Shown here in pieces: positions 45,654-54,660 of a stretch of 64,000 nt of DNA. A program made the position numbers and the translations under genes. Position 1 is the stretch's first letter; every line of letters starts with the position of its first letter. The stretch is from Deltaproteobacteria bacterium (GTDB lineage: Bacteria; Myxococcota_A; Polyangia; Haliangiales; JADYYK01): the NCBI GenBank assembly GCA_020853705.1, contig JADYYK010000008.1:24393-88392 (forward strand), written 5' to 3'. Below the pieces are notes generated by a model. The model was given only the letters and a program-made list of their open reading frames with translations. It was not told the DNA's origin and did no database searches.

Positions 45654-48365
45654 CTACTGGCGCGGCTTGATGAGCTTGAAGTACCTCTCGATGTAGTGCC
45701 GATAACCCAGCGGCACCTTCTCGCGATTCATGACGTCGTCCACCACCGCCTGGTAGTCGGTGTAGACCTTCTCGTAGGCGCGACTGGCGAAGCCCTTCTG
45801 CGCCGCCGACTGGATGACCTGCGAGCGCGACGGGCCCTTGCCCTTGACGCCTTCGAGCTCCTTCTCGGCGTACTTGACCTTGTTCTTGGTGGCGCCACCG
45901 AGGACGTTGGGATCGTGATCGCTGCCGATGCCGCCGCCGGGCTGTCCGCCCGAGCCGTCCTTGGGCGGCCCATTGCCGGCCTGCTCGCCACCCGGCTGCT
46001 GGCCGCCCGGGGCGCCCGGCTGCACGCCGCCCGGCTGCTGACCCTCGCCCTCCTGGCCGGGCTTGCTGCCCTGACCAGGCTGGAACACCTTGGCGTTGCC
46101 CGGCTGCCCGGCCGCGCGCGAGTAGAAGTCACGCAGCTTCTGGCCCTTGCGACCGCCCTGCTGGCCGCCCTCGCCGCGCTGCTTCTTCTGCGCGCGCCGC
46201 AGCGCCTCGCGCAGGCTGCCCATCTGCTCCTTCGCCTTCTTCTTACCCGACAGCTTCCGGATCTCGTCCTCCATCTTGCCGACTTCGTCCTTGGCGTCGT
46301 CGAGATCGTCCTTGGCGTCCTCGGGCTTCTGGTTGCGCATGTTCTCGGCGCTGCGCTTGAGATCGCGTGACAGCCGCTGTAGCTGACGCTTCTGCTGCTT
46401 CTGGGCCTGCTGCTGCTCCTTCTTGTCGCGCTCCAGGCGATCGAGCTGGCGCTTGTTCTTGTCGAGCTGGCGCCGCGCCTCCTGATCCTTGGGGTTGTCC
46501 TGCAGCTTCTTCTCGAGCCGGCGCTTCTCCTCCTCGAACTTCTTCCTGGAGGCGGTGCGGTCGTCCTCACGCTGCTTGTCGCGCTCGGCCTTCTTGTCCT
46601 CGAGCTTCTTGAGCTCGCGCTTGAGCTTGCCCAGCTTGTCGGCGATCAGCTTGTCGCACTTGCCCTTCTTCCCGGCGGCCTCGTCCTTCTCGGACTGCGC
46701 GATCTGCTCGGGCGTGCACTTCTGCAGCTTCTGCGCGCGCTCGAGCTTCTTGATCTCGCTCTCGAACTTCTCGCGCTCGGCCTTTTCGGCCTTTTCGGCC
46801 TTGTCGTGCTCGTCCTGGCGCATCAGACGCTCGAGATCGCGCTTGCGCTCGAGCTCGGCCTGCGTCTTCTGATCGCTGGGGTTTTCTTTGGCCTTCTTCT
46901 CGAGCTGGCGGATCTGCTCGGCCAGCTTGTCCTTCTGGGCCTGGCGCTCCTGCTCGGCCTTCTGCTCGCGCTCCTTCTTCTCGGCGCTGAGCTTGGCCAG
47001 CTCCTGGCGCTTCTTCTCCAGCTCGTCGGCCGCCTTGACGTCGCACTTCGGCTTCTTGCCGGCGGCGAGGTCCTGGCGTGACTGCTCGAGCTCGGCCGGG
47101 GTGCAGTCCTTGGTCTTCTCGGCCAGCTTCTTGATCTCGTCCTCGAACTGCTTCTGCTTGTCGGCCTCCGCCTTGTCGGCCTTCTCGGCGGCGTCCTTCT
47201 TCATCAGGCGCTCGAGCTCGCGCTTCTTGTCCTCGAGCTCGGCGCGCTTCTCGGGCTCGTCCTTCTTGGCCAGCTCCTTCTCCAGCTTGGCGATGTCCTT
47301 CTTCAGCTCGGCCAGCTTCTCGTCGTTGCTCTTCTTGAGCTTCTGCTCGGCCAGCTTCTCTTCGGTCTGGCTGATCTTCTCCAGCGCCTTGGCCAGCGCC
47401 TCCTGCTTCTTGGGATCCTTCTCGCTGGCGGCCTGCTGTCCGAGCTTCTCCAGCTCGTCCTGGGCCTTCTGCAGATCGCCTTCCTTCAGCGCCTCGCCGA
47501 GCTGCTGGGTGGCCTTGTCCTTGGCCAGCTCCTTGCCCAGGTCCTCGAGCTCGGTCAGCGCCTCCTGCATCTCGGCGTCGTCGGGTCCGGCCAGGTGCTC
47601 GGCCTCCAGGGCGGCCAGCTGCTCGAACAGCTCCTTCTTGTCGATCTCGCCGCGCTCCAGCTGATCCAGCAGCGCCGCGATCTTCTTGGCCATCTCGGCG
47701 AGGTCGGGGTTGTCGTCCTTGATCGCGGTGTCCTTGAGCGCGTCGAGGTAGTCGCGCACGGCGTCGACCTCGTAGCCCTGGGGCTGGGTCTCCGCCACCG
47801 GCGCGGGCGGGGCCTTGATGACCGCCTCCTCCCTGGACAGCGGCAGCCGCACCAGGGCCAGCACGCAGGCGGCCGCGGCGATGACCCCCAGGGCCCCCAG
47901 ATCGCGCGGCCGGCGCAGCGGGGCCGCCGCCTTGGGCGACGCCTTGCTGGCGTGACGCACGGCGTCCTCGATGGCCGCCAGCTTGAAGTCCTGGTGCTCG
48001 ACCGGCTGACCTTTGGCGCCACGCAGCTGACGCTCGAACTCCAGCGCGGTGCCCAGGCGGTCGGCCAGCTCGGCGGTGCGGTCCAGCCGCTTGGCGACCT
48101 GGCCGTCGGCCACCGCGCGGACCGCGCCGGCGACGGCGGCACCTGCGACCAGCGCCCCGCCAGCCACGAAGGTCCACACCAGGGCGGCGTCGCTCAGCCG
48201 CCCGAGCTTCCACAGGAACAGGCCGACCAGCGCGAGGTTGATGGCGACGATGGCGCCGGTGGTCGCCCACTCCAGGGCACCCTGCAGCCGGAGCCTGCCG
48301 CGCGTCCGCCTGAGCAGCGCATGGATGGCGGCGGTGTCCGGCACGCGCTTGTCGACCTCGGCCAT
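45654..48365 (-). CDS. Long Lys/Glu coiled-coil membrane protein of the MoxR operon
   Basis: 903 residues from ATG 48365 (CCGGAG upstream). Two membrane helices near residues 32-54 and 62-85, then a soluble stretch and a third helix (LGALGVIAAAACVLALVRL) near residue 165. From ~230 to ~720 the protein is an unbroken Lys/Glu/Asp/Gln-rich coiled coil with heptad character. Two related breaks hold paired cysteines: KDCTPAELEQ ... KKPKCD and QKCTPEQIAQ ... KKGKCD. After a Gly/Gln/Pro linker the end is GPSRSQVIQSAAQKGFASRAYEKVY and PLGYRHYIERYFKLIKP, as in DUF4175-like proteins of similar operons. Probably reaches far into the periplasm. Confidence 0.8.
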   Translation of the reverse strand: MAEVDKRVPDTAAIHALLRRTRGRLRLQGALEWATTGAIVAINLALVGLFLWKLGRLSDAALVWTFVAGGALVAGAAVAGAVRAVADGQVAKRLDRTAELADRLGTALEFERQLRGAKGQPVEHQDFKLAAIEDAVRHASKASPKAAAPLRRPRDLGALGVIAAAACVLALVRLPLSREEAVIKAPPAPVAETQPQGYEVDAVRDYLDALKDTAIKDDNPDLAEMAKKIAALLDQLERGEIDKKELFEQLAALEAEHLAGPDDAEMQEALTELEDLGKELAKDKATQQLGEALKEGDLQKAQDELEKLGQQAASEKDPKKQEALAKALEKISQTEEKLAEQKLKKSNDEKLAELKKDIAKLEKELAKKDEPEKRAELEDKKRELERLMKKDAAEKADKAEADKQKQFEDEIKKLAEKTKDCTPAELEQSRQDLAAGKKPKCDVKAADELEKKRQELAKLSAEKKEREQKAEQERQAQKDKLAEQIRQLEKKAKENPSDQKTQAELERKRDLERLMRQDEHDKAEKAEKAEREKFESEIKKLERAQKLQKCTPEQIAQSEKDEAAGKKGKCDKLIADKLGKLKRELKKLEDKKAERDKQREDDRTASRKKFEEEKRRLEKKLQDNPKDQEARRQLDKNKRQLDRLERDKKEQQQAQKQQKRQLQRLSRDLKRSAENMRNQKPEDAKDDLDDAKDEVGKMEDEIRKLSGKKKAKEQMGSLREALRRAQKKQRGEGGQQGGRKGQKLRDFYSRAAGQPGNAKVFQPGQGSKPGQEGEGQQPGGVQPGAPGGQQPGGEQAGNGPPKDGSGGQPGGGIGSDHDPNVLGGATKNKVKYAEKELEGVKGKGPSRSQVIQSAAQKGFASRAYEKVYTDYQAVVDDVMNREKVPLGYRHYIERYFKLIKPRQ

Positions 48366-48380
48366 GGATGCTCCGGAAAA

Positions 48381-48392
48381 GGGCTCTAGCCC
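48381..48392. promoter_or_regulatory. Short dyad in the leader of the MoxR operon
   Basis: GGGCT-CT-AGCCC lies 16-27 nt before the coiled-coil start; on the minus strand GCTATACACTT just upstream could provide a -10 (TATACA). Possible operator or promoter element; weak evidence. Confidence 0.3.
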
Positions 48393-48537
48393 TCAAGTGT
48401 ATAGCATCGTTCCTAGACGCGGCACGGTACCGACTGGATCTAAAGACAGGAACCGCGCCACCCGGGTTCCCAATTCCTTTTACAGAGATTGGGGCCGTGT
48501 GATGTGGGTTGATACGGGGGCTGGGGAGGGGGCATTC

Positions 48538-48566
48538 CAGTCAGACCTGCCGGGCAGGTCTGACTG
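48538..48566. terminator. Perfect 14-bp inverted repeat (terminator or regulatory hairpin)
   Basis: CAGTCAGACCTGCC (48538-48551) pairs perfectly with GGCAGGTCTGACTG (48553-48566) around a single base. It lies 38 nt after the stop of the small helical protein gene on the minus strand and upstream of the coiled-coil operon on that strand. No U-tract follows on either strand, so it may be a terminator of non-classical type or a protein-binding site. The 233-nt gap around it holds no gene. Confidence 0.6.
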
Positions 48567-48604
48567 TGGAGTGGATGTAGGCAGGGAGGAAGAACCAGGC
48601 CGAA

Positions 48605-48802
48605 CTAGGCCTTGGGAGCGTCGGCGGCGGGCGCCTCGGCCTTGGGGGCCAGCTTGCCGCCCAGGGTGTGGAGGCGGCCCTCGACGACCTTGAGCAGGCC
48701 GGCGGCCTTGTCCACGCTGCTGGCGGCGGTGCTGACACCGAGGGCGGCCCACTTGCGGCCCTGCTCGGACACGTTCTTCAGGATCTTGGTCACGCTCTGC
48801 AT
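48605..48802 (-). CDS. Small amphipathic helical protein, phasin-like
   Basis: 65 residues from ATG 48802, preceded by AAAGGGAA 8 nt upstream; an upstream ATG in frame would overlap the preceding gene. The sequence is one long amphipathic helix (SVTKILKNVSEQGRKWAALG, SSVDKAAGLLKVVEGRLHTL) and a Lys/Ala/Pro tail (APKAEAPAADAPKA) recalling phasin or histone-H1-like tails. No family recognised. It follows the RHH/zinc-ribbon gene by 23 nt on the same strand and is probably co-transcribed with it. Confidence 0.6.
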   Translation of the reverse strand: MQSVTKILKNVSEQGRKWAALGVSTAASSVDKAAGLLKVVEGRLHTLGGKLAPKAEAPAADAPKA

Positions 48803-48825
48803 TGGTCGATTCCCTTTCGTTACTC

Positions 48826-49362
48826 TCAATCGTTGTCTTTCGAGACTTTCGAAGCACCACGTGACGCACGCTGCTGCTTGCGCGCGCACGACGAACACGA
48901 GAACAGGCGGACGCTGGGGTCGGCGGTCAGGCCCAGGCGCGCCTCGCTGCCCGCGGCCAGCTCGGCGTCGCAGCCAGCGCAGGTCGTGACCCGACCGAGC
49001 TGGATCGGCTGCCAGGCGATCACATCAGCGAGGGTGGCAGCTCCCGGTTTCGCCGCGGTTGCAGGGTCTCCGACTGGCTGCGCGCCAGCCGCGGGCCGGA
49101 GCCGGAGCAGCGCTCCTCGAAGCTGCGCTTCGAGGGGGCTGGCCAGGTCACGAATCTCGGCCACGCGATCACCGACGTTCTTCTGCACCGAGGTCGCCAG
49201 CGCCAGCGCGTCCTGCAGGATGTTGCGCACCAGGTTCGACACCGGGATGCGCAGCCGGTCGGCGACCTTCTTGATGTCGTCCTCCAGCGCCGCCGGGATG
49301 CGGGTGTGCAGGACGCGCTCGTTCTTGCTGGCGACGTCCTTCCTGGGAGCTTTCCTGGCCAC
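48826..49362 (-). CDS. Ribbon-helix-helix-like DNA-binding protein with C-terminal zinc ribbon
   Basis: 178 residues. The N-terminal ~60 residues look like a ribbon-helix-helix domain: strand RVLHTRIPAAL, helix EDDIKKVADRLRIP, helix SNLVRNILQDALALA. A helical middle (NVGDRVAEIRDLASPLEAQLRGALLRL) and a linker follow, then four zinc-type cysteines as CAGCD near residue 136 and CSSCA near 161, with basic residues at the end (RKQQRASRGASKVSKD). Possibly a transcription factor or chromosome-associated protein, paired with the small helical protein that follows. Confidence 0.65.
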   Translation of the reverse strand: MARKAPRKDVASKNERVLHTRIPAALEDDIKKVADRLRIPVSNLVRNILQDALALATSVQKNVGDRVAEIRDLASPLEAQLRGALLRLRPAAGAQPVGDPATAAKPGAATLADVIAWQPIQLGRVTTCAGCDAELAAGSEARLGLTADPSVRLFSCSSCARKQQRASRGASKVSKDND

Positions 49363-49439
49363 GAGCTACAGGTAGTCACAATGTGACACGCTGTCAAGCG
49401 ACGCGGTGCGTCAAAGCGAAGAAAGTCTTTGAATCTTGC

Positions 49440-51677
49440 TCAGATCTCGAACGCGACCAGGGTGAACTTGTTGGACGACTCGTCCACGATCTGGAAGCTG
49501 TCCGAGGCCTTGGTGCCCATGGCGTCGGGCAGCGCACGCAGCGCCCCACGCAGGCCGTCCACGCGCCCCTTCTCGGTGATGACGAAGTAGCGGTGTCCGG
49601 CGCGCGTCTTCAGGTAGTTCTGGATCTGGGTGTTGTCGACCTGCATGAACACGGTCTGATCGTCGGGGTCGTTGGTGACGTAGTCCCAGATCTCGCTCTT
49701 GGAGTAGAAGTTCTCGCCGCGCCAGTTCATCTGCCACGCGATCAGCTTCTCGGACGAGTCCTTGCGCAGGTCGTAGTAGGTGTTGATGAGGTACTTCTGC
49801 GACCAGTGCGGCGAGATCTTGATGAGGTAGTGATCGATCGAGAAGTAGGTGAAGCCGATGGCCACCGCGAAGGTCGCGTACAGCGCCGCACGGCGCGCGC
49901 GCGTCCACAGCAGCGCCAGCATCGGGATGGCGGCCAAAATGGCGAACAGGAGCAGCCACTTCTTGAAGTCGAGGCCGTAGTCGAACGGCCAGGCGCGGCC
50001 GTAGTTGTAGACGAACAGGTGGATGAAGCGCTGCTGGTTCCACACGAAGTCGCGCGCCACGAAGCCGAAGATGATCATGCCCAGCGCGCCGGCCAGCCAG
50101 GTGCCGCGCGCCTTGCCGGCGATGAGGTCGTCGAGGAACAGCCCGACCAGCAGCATCAGCGCCGGCACGCAGGGCAGGATGTAGTGGTGGAACTTGGTCA
50201 GCATCAGCGAGTAGAAGGCGAAGGTGCCGACCGCCCAGCAGGCCAGGAACAGGCGCACCTTGCCGCGCACGTCGCCGGCAGCGGGCCGCGGCATGGCCAC
50301 GGCGCGGATCAGCGCCGCCGGCACCAGCGCGACCCAGGGCCACATGCCGACACCGAGCTGCTGCAGGAAGTACTCGAAGGTGCCGCGATCACCGTGCACA
50401 CCCGAGGCGGTGCGCTTGAGCAGGTGATGGATGAAGTACTCCTGTGACCAGGGCTGACCATCGCGCTGGTACATGCCGATGTGCCAGGGCAGCGCGACCA
50501 CCAGGACGCAGACGATGCCCCAGCCGATCGACGAGCGCAGCAGGATCTTCCAGTCGCCCGACACGATCAGGAAGCACAGGATGATGAGGCCCGACTCCAG
50601 CGGCGGGTAGACCTTGGCCAGGACGCCCATGCCGTTCAGGAAGTAGAAGAAGAACAGCCAGACGTGGCGCCGCGTCTTGCACGCCAGCACCGTCCACGCC
50701 ACCAGGCCGAGGAAGCAGGCCGTGGTGACCGCCATGATGATGGTGGTGTTGGTGCGCACCGGCAGCTTGCCCGGCAGCAGGAAGAAGATCGGGCGCGCCG
50801 GGAACTTGAGGGCGAACTGCCAGAAGTGGATGAACTGCGGCAGCATGAAGGCGCCGAGGACGCCCAGGAACAACCACAGCGGCGTGACCTTGAAGGGGCC
50901 GAGCTCGAACCACACCGGCAGCGGCTGCTCGGCGTCCTTGGAGTAGATCGCCATCAGGTAGCACGACAGCCCGCCGACCAGCAGCGCGCACGCCGGCATG
51001 TCGGTGATGGCGTGGCGGGCCAGGAAGAAATAGAACGGCGTCGTGGTCAGCACGACGGCGGCGATCAGGCCGGCGCGCAGCGAGACCAGGCGCGCGATCG
51101 CGGTGAAGGCCATCGCGATGCCGAACACGCCGAACAGCACGAAGGGCAGGCGGATGGCCCACTCGGTGACCGCGCTGTGCGCGAAGTCGCCGCCACCCCA
51201 GGTGCCGCCGATGCCGAAGGCCTTCATGCCGGCCGACATGATCCAGAAGGTCAGCGGCGGCTTGGAGCGGAACGACTCGTTCTGCCAGCGCGTGAACAGG
51301 TAGTCGTTCTCGTGCACCATGCGGCGCGCGACCTCGCCGTAGTGCGTCTCCCAGGGATCCCACAGGCCGTACGAGCCGGCCATCGGGACGTAGACCGCGA
51401 GCGCGAACAGGATGACGCCGGTGAGGGCGACCGCGAAGGGGTGGCGGCGCGCGAAGGCGACCAGGCGGCCCCACGCGGTGGTGGCGGTGGGCTCGGCGGC
51501 GGTGGCGGCGCGCGGGGCGTCGTCGCCCCGGGCCGGGGTCGGCGACGGAGCGGAACGGGCGGGGGCGGGAGCGGGAGCGGAACCGGAACCGGAACCGGAA
51601 GGGGAACCGGCCAAATCCGGGGCCGCTGTGGCGGCCTCGGATTTGGTGCCCTTCTTGGTCTTGTCCTTGTTCTTCAC
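49440..51677 (-). CDS. GT39-like (ArnT/PMT type) glycosyltransferase
   Basis: 745 residues. The first ~75 are Lys-, Ala- and Pro-rich low complexity (SGSGSGSAPAPAPARSAPSP). Then a helix and the signature loop GLWDPWETHYGEVARRMVHENDYLF, with the DxE-like Asp/Glu of polyisoprenyl-phosphate-sugar transferases, followed by RSKPPLTFWIMSAG. About eleven more membrane helices span to residue 570, and a soluble C-terminal domain of ~170 residues. It would move a sugar from a lipid carrier onto lipid A, protein or another acceptor at the outer face of the inner membrane. Confidence 0.82.
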   Translation of the reverse strand: MKNKDKTKKGTKSEAATAAPDLAGSPSGSGSGSAPAPAPARSAPSPTPARGDDAPRAATAAEPTATTAWGRLVAFARRHPFAVALTGVILFALAVYVPMAGSYGLWDPWETHYGEVARRMVHENDYLFTRWQNESFRSKPPLTFWIMSAGMKAFGIGGTWGGGDFAHSAVTEWAIRLPFVLFGVFGIAMAFTAIARLVSLRAGLIAAVVLTTTPFYFFLARHAITDMPACALLVGGLSCYLMAIYSKDAEQPLPVWFELGPFKVTPLWLFLGVLGAFMLPQFIHFWQFALKFPARPIFFLLPGKLPVRTNTTIIMAVTTACFLGLVAWTVLACKTRRHVWLFFFYFLNGMGVLAKVYPPLESGLIILCFLIVSGDWKILLRSSIGWGIVCVLVVALPWHIGMYQRDGQPWSQEYFIHHLLKRTASGVHGDRGTFEYFLQQLGVGMWPWVALVPAALIRAVAMPRPAAGDVRGKVRLFLACWAVGTFAFYSLMLTKFHHYILPCVPALMLLVGLFLDDLIAGKARGTWLAGALGMIIFGFVARDFVWNQQRFIHLFVYNYGRAWPFDYGLDFKKWLLLFAILAAIPMLALLWTRARRAALYATFAVAIGFTYFSIDHYLIKISPHWSQKYLINTYYDLRKDSSEKLIAWQMNWRGENFYSKSEIWDYVTNDPDDQTVFMQVDNTQIQNYLKTRAGHRYFVITEKGRVDGLRGALRALPDAMGTKASDSFQIVDESSNKFTLVAFEI

Positions 51678-51712
51678 GCGGGTGGCAACCTATGCGGGCG
51701 GTGCGGGGGCTG

Positions 51713-53167
51713 TCAATCTCGCGACGAGGCGCCGGTGAAGCGGAAGCGGCGCAGCAGCAGGGCCGGGGCCAGGATGCCCCCGCCCGCCGACCACCATACC
51801 GGCACCGTGCGGCGCTGCCGTGTGACCCCGCCCACGCGACCGAGCGCCGCCAGGATGCCCTGGGTCCAGCGCAGGTTCTGCACCGGCGCACCGACCCGAC
51901 CCTGCTCGATGAGGAAGCAGCCCGAGCGGGTCATCCCGGTCATCAGGGCGCGCCGGGTGTCGAGCAGGCCGTTCACATAGTGAAAGCGCTTGATGTAGAG
52001 GCCTCGATCGACCCGCCCGAGCAGGGCGTCGAAGCTGTCCTCGCCGGCGGCCATGGCCAGGTTCTGGGCCACCGAGCCCAGCGCCCAGCTGTCGTCGAGC
52101 GCCCCGGCATGGCCGGTGGCGGCGCTGGCCGGGTGGCCGAGGCTGACCGCGCCCGCGGTGTCGAGCACCGGGGTGCCGGCCCGCCCGGCGTCGATCAGCA
52201 CCACGCGCTGCTTGCGCACACCCTCGGGGTCGGTCGGCGTGACCAGGGCGTCGGGGTCGGGGTCGAGGCCGTCGTCATAGATGGTGATGGCGGGGTCGCA
52301 CAGCTGCTCGCCGGCGCGGCCGCACAGGCAGCTCGAGCCGTCACGAAAGCCCTGCGAGCCGAAGCTGGCCAGCGCCAGCCACTCCATCAGCTCGGCCACC
52401 GCGGGCGGCTCCAGCACGACGTCATACTCGCCGGGCGGCAGCACGATGGCGTCGGCGCTGCGGCGCGCGGTCTCGGCGGCGTGCTCGGCCTGCACCGCGG
52501 CGTCGAGGCGGCTTGCGTCATGCACCACGGTGCTGGCGCGGCCGGTGGCGCGGTCGTCGTCGTCGCGGGTGGCGATGACGTCGAGCTTGGCGCTGGTGAC
52601 GCGGTGGTAGCTCTTGATACCGCGCGTCGACGCCACCGCCTGCTCGCGCACCGCGACGGCGACCACCCCGGCGGCGTTGCAGCCGGCGGCGCGCACCGGC
52701 GCCAGCGCGCGCAGGGCCAGGTCGGCCCGGCCAGCGGCGCCGAGCTCCGCGGTCTCGCCGCGAAAGCTGCGCGCCATCGCGGTGGCCAGGCGGGTGGCGC
52801 CCGGGCTGCCGGCGGGGTCGGGCGGCGTCGGCTCGGGCAGCGGCGGCGCCGCCGGACCAGGCAGGCTGGCCAGCGCGCGGGCGGCCTCGACGGCGCGCGC
52901 GATCGCGGCCGGCGCGTCGTCCAGGCTGGCCACGTGCGCGGCGCCCACGCGGTCGCCGACCCGCGCGCGCACCCGCAGCATGCGCTCGACCACGTCGCCG
53001 GTCTGGGTGAGCTGCGAGCGCGCCAGCCTCGAGGTGCCCAGCACCCCGCCCTCGAACGACAGCTCGAGCTCGTCGGCGCCGTGCGCGCCGGGCTCGCGGG
53101 CCAGGCGGGTCAGCGCCTCGAGCAGGACGCCGGGCCCGAGCAGGGGCAGCGCGCCGGGCTGGCTCAT
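51713..53167 (-). CDS. tldE: TldE/PmbA-like protein of the second TldD/TldE pair
   Basis: 484 residues from ATG 53167, overlapping the tldD stop. Longer than the first TldE in this window. Keeps GGVLGTSRLARSQLTQTGDVVE, HRVTSAKLDVIATRDDDD, DSWALGSVAQNLAMAAGEDSF, LYIKRFHYVNGLLDTRRALMTGMTRSGCFLIEQG and PVQNLRWTQGILAAL, and lacks a zinc site, as TldE does. The N-terminal region is Ala/Arg/Pro-rich. Partner of the TldD encoded just upstream; function expected to be proteolysis or peptide maturation in the cytoplasm. Confidence 0.88.
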   Translation of the reverse strand: MSQPGALPLLGPGVLLEALTRLAREPGAHGADELELSFEGGVLGTSRLARSQLTQTGDVVERMLRVRARVGDRVGAAHVASLDDAPAAIARAVEAARALASLPGPAAPPLPEPTPPDPAGSPGATRLATAMARSFRGETAELGAAGRADLALRALAPVRAAGCNAAGVVAVAVREQAVASTRGIKSYHRVTSAKLDVIATRDDDDRATGRASTVVHDASRLDAAVQAEHAAETARRSADAIVLPPGEYDVVLEPPAVAELMEWLALASFGSQGFRDGSSCLCGRAGEQLCDPAITIYDDGLDPDPDALVTPTDPEGVRKQRVVLIDAGRAGTPVLDTAGAVSLGHPASAATGHAGALDDSWALGSVAQNLAMAAGEDSFDALLGRVDRGLYIKRFHYVNGLLDTRRALMTGMTRSGCFLIEQGRVGAPVQNLRWTQGILAALGRVGGVTRQRRTVPVWWSAGGGILAPALLLRRFRFTGASSRD

Positions 53168-54636
53168 GCGCCGCTCCCGACCTCGACGCCCTGGAAGCGC
53201 GCCGGCGGACAGCCGTGGCCGACCCACATGGTCTGCATGGGATCACCCTTGCCGCAGGTCAGAAAGCCGTGCATCTCGAAGTCGGCGCCGTTGCCCACGG
53301 CGTCACAGCCGCCCCAGAAGCGCGGCGTGATGCCGGTGTAGATGGGCCGGCGCAAAAGGCGCGTGCGCTTGCCACGCTTGATCTCCCAGGCCACCTCGCA
53401 GCCGAACTGGAAGTTCAGGCGCAGGTCGTCGATCGACCAGCTCTTGTTGGAGCCCATCAAGATGCCGTCATCGGTGTCGGCCACCAGCTCGGCCAGGGTG
53501 GGGCCCTTGGGGTCGGGCTCCATCGACACGTTGATCATGCGGATGATGGGCGGACGGGCGTAGTTTTCGGCGCGCAGACAGCCGGCCGAGCGCCCCAGAC
53601 CCAGGCGCGCGGCGGTCTCGCGCGACGACAGGTAGCCCACGAACTGGCCGCGTGACACCAGCGGGGTGCGCCTGGCCGGTACGCCCTCGTCGTCCCAGCC
53701 GTGCGTCGCGGGTGCGCCCGGGGTCAGCGCGTCGGCGACCAGGTTGACGTGCACCGAGCCATAGCGGAAGCGGCCCTGGCGCTCGGGTGTCAGGAAGCTG
53801 CCCCCGGCCAGCGAGATCTCCTCGCCCATGGCGCGATCGGACTCGGTGGGGTGGCCGCACGACTCGTGGATCTGCAGCGCCAGCTGTGACGGCACCAGGA
53901 TGACGGTGGTCGCGCCGGCGGGGCAAGGCGGCGCGGTCAACAGGGCCAGCGCCTCCTCGCGCAGCGCGGCGGCGCGCCCGACCAGATCGAGGCTGCCGAC
54001 CAGCTCGTAGCCGCGCGCGGCGACGCGGCCGCCGTGGTCCATGGGATCGGAGCGGCGCTCCAGCACGTCGCCGTCGGCCGCGGTGACCTGCATGCCGGCG
54101 GCGCCGTGCCACAGGTGCTGCTCGACCGCGCTGCCCTCGGACGACGCGAACGCCTTGTCGATGCGGCGAAACTCGGCGCGCGCGGTGGCGCTCTTGACGC
54201 GCGGATCGGCCCCGCTGCGCAGGGCGGCGATGACGGCGCGCAGATCGGCCAGCTTCTCGGCCAGCGGCACCGTGAAGGGATCACGCTCGATGGGGGTGGT
54301 GAAGCTGCCCTGCTGCGGCGGCTCTTCAGCCAGCCGGACGCGCACCGTGTTGACGGTGGCGGCGGCGCGCGCGGTGGCCAGCGCGGCCTCGGCGGCGCGG
54401 GTGGCGGCGGCGAGGTCGTCGGCGGCGCCGGGCTCGGCGGCGAAGCCCCAGGCGCCCTGGTACAGCACGCGGACGCCGAAGCCGGCGCGCCGGGTGCGCG
54501 CCAGGCGGTCGACCTCGTCGTCGCGCAGGTAGAGCTGTTCGACCTCGTCGGCCTGGAAGCGGGCGTCGCAGTAGTCCACACCTTCGCGGCGGGCCAGCGC
54601 GGCGACCGCGGCGCGGGTGGCGTCCAGCATCGACAT
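53164..54636 (-). CDS. tldD: TldD-like metallopeptidase of the second pair
   Basis: 490 residues from ATG 54636 (the frame is open upstream across the divergent aminotransferase, which is not credible). Zinc site HESCGHPTESD near residue 255. Typical segments: LRDDEVDRLARTRRAGFGVRV, GSVHVNLVADALTPG, HGWDDEGVPARRTPLV, GYLSSRETAARLG, DTDDGILMGSNKSWSIDD and GHGCPPARFQGVEV. Unlike the first TldD it has no signal peptide, so it should be cytoplasmic. Coupled to tldE by a 4-nt overlap, and divergent from the aminotransferase with 24 nt between starts. Confidence 0.9.
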   Translation of the reverse strand: MSMLDATRAAVAALARREGVDYCDARFQADEVEQLYLRDDEVDRLARTRRAGFGVRVLYQGAWGFAAEPGAADDLAAATRAAEAALATARAAATVNTVRVRLAEEPPQQGSFTTPIERDPFTVPLAEKLADLRAVIAALRSGADPRVKSATARAEFRRIDKAFASSEGSAVEQHLWHGAAGMQVTAADGDVLERRSDPMDHGGRVAARGYELVGSLDLVGRAAALREEALALLTAPPCPAGATTVILVPSQLALQIHESCGHPTESDRAMGEEISLAGGSFLTPERQGRFRYGSVHVNLVADALTPGAPATHGWDDEGVPARRTPLVSRGQFVGYLSSRETAARLGLGRSAGCLRAENYARPPIIRMINVSMEPDPKGPTLAELVADTDDGILMGSNKSWSIDDLRLNFQFGCEVAWEIKRGKRTRLLRRPIYTGITPRFWGGCDAVGNGADFEMHGFLTCGKGDPMQTMWVGHGCPPARFQGVEVGSGA

Positions 54637-54660
54637 GCGCGGAGTGTACACTGCGGCCAC

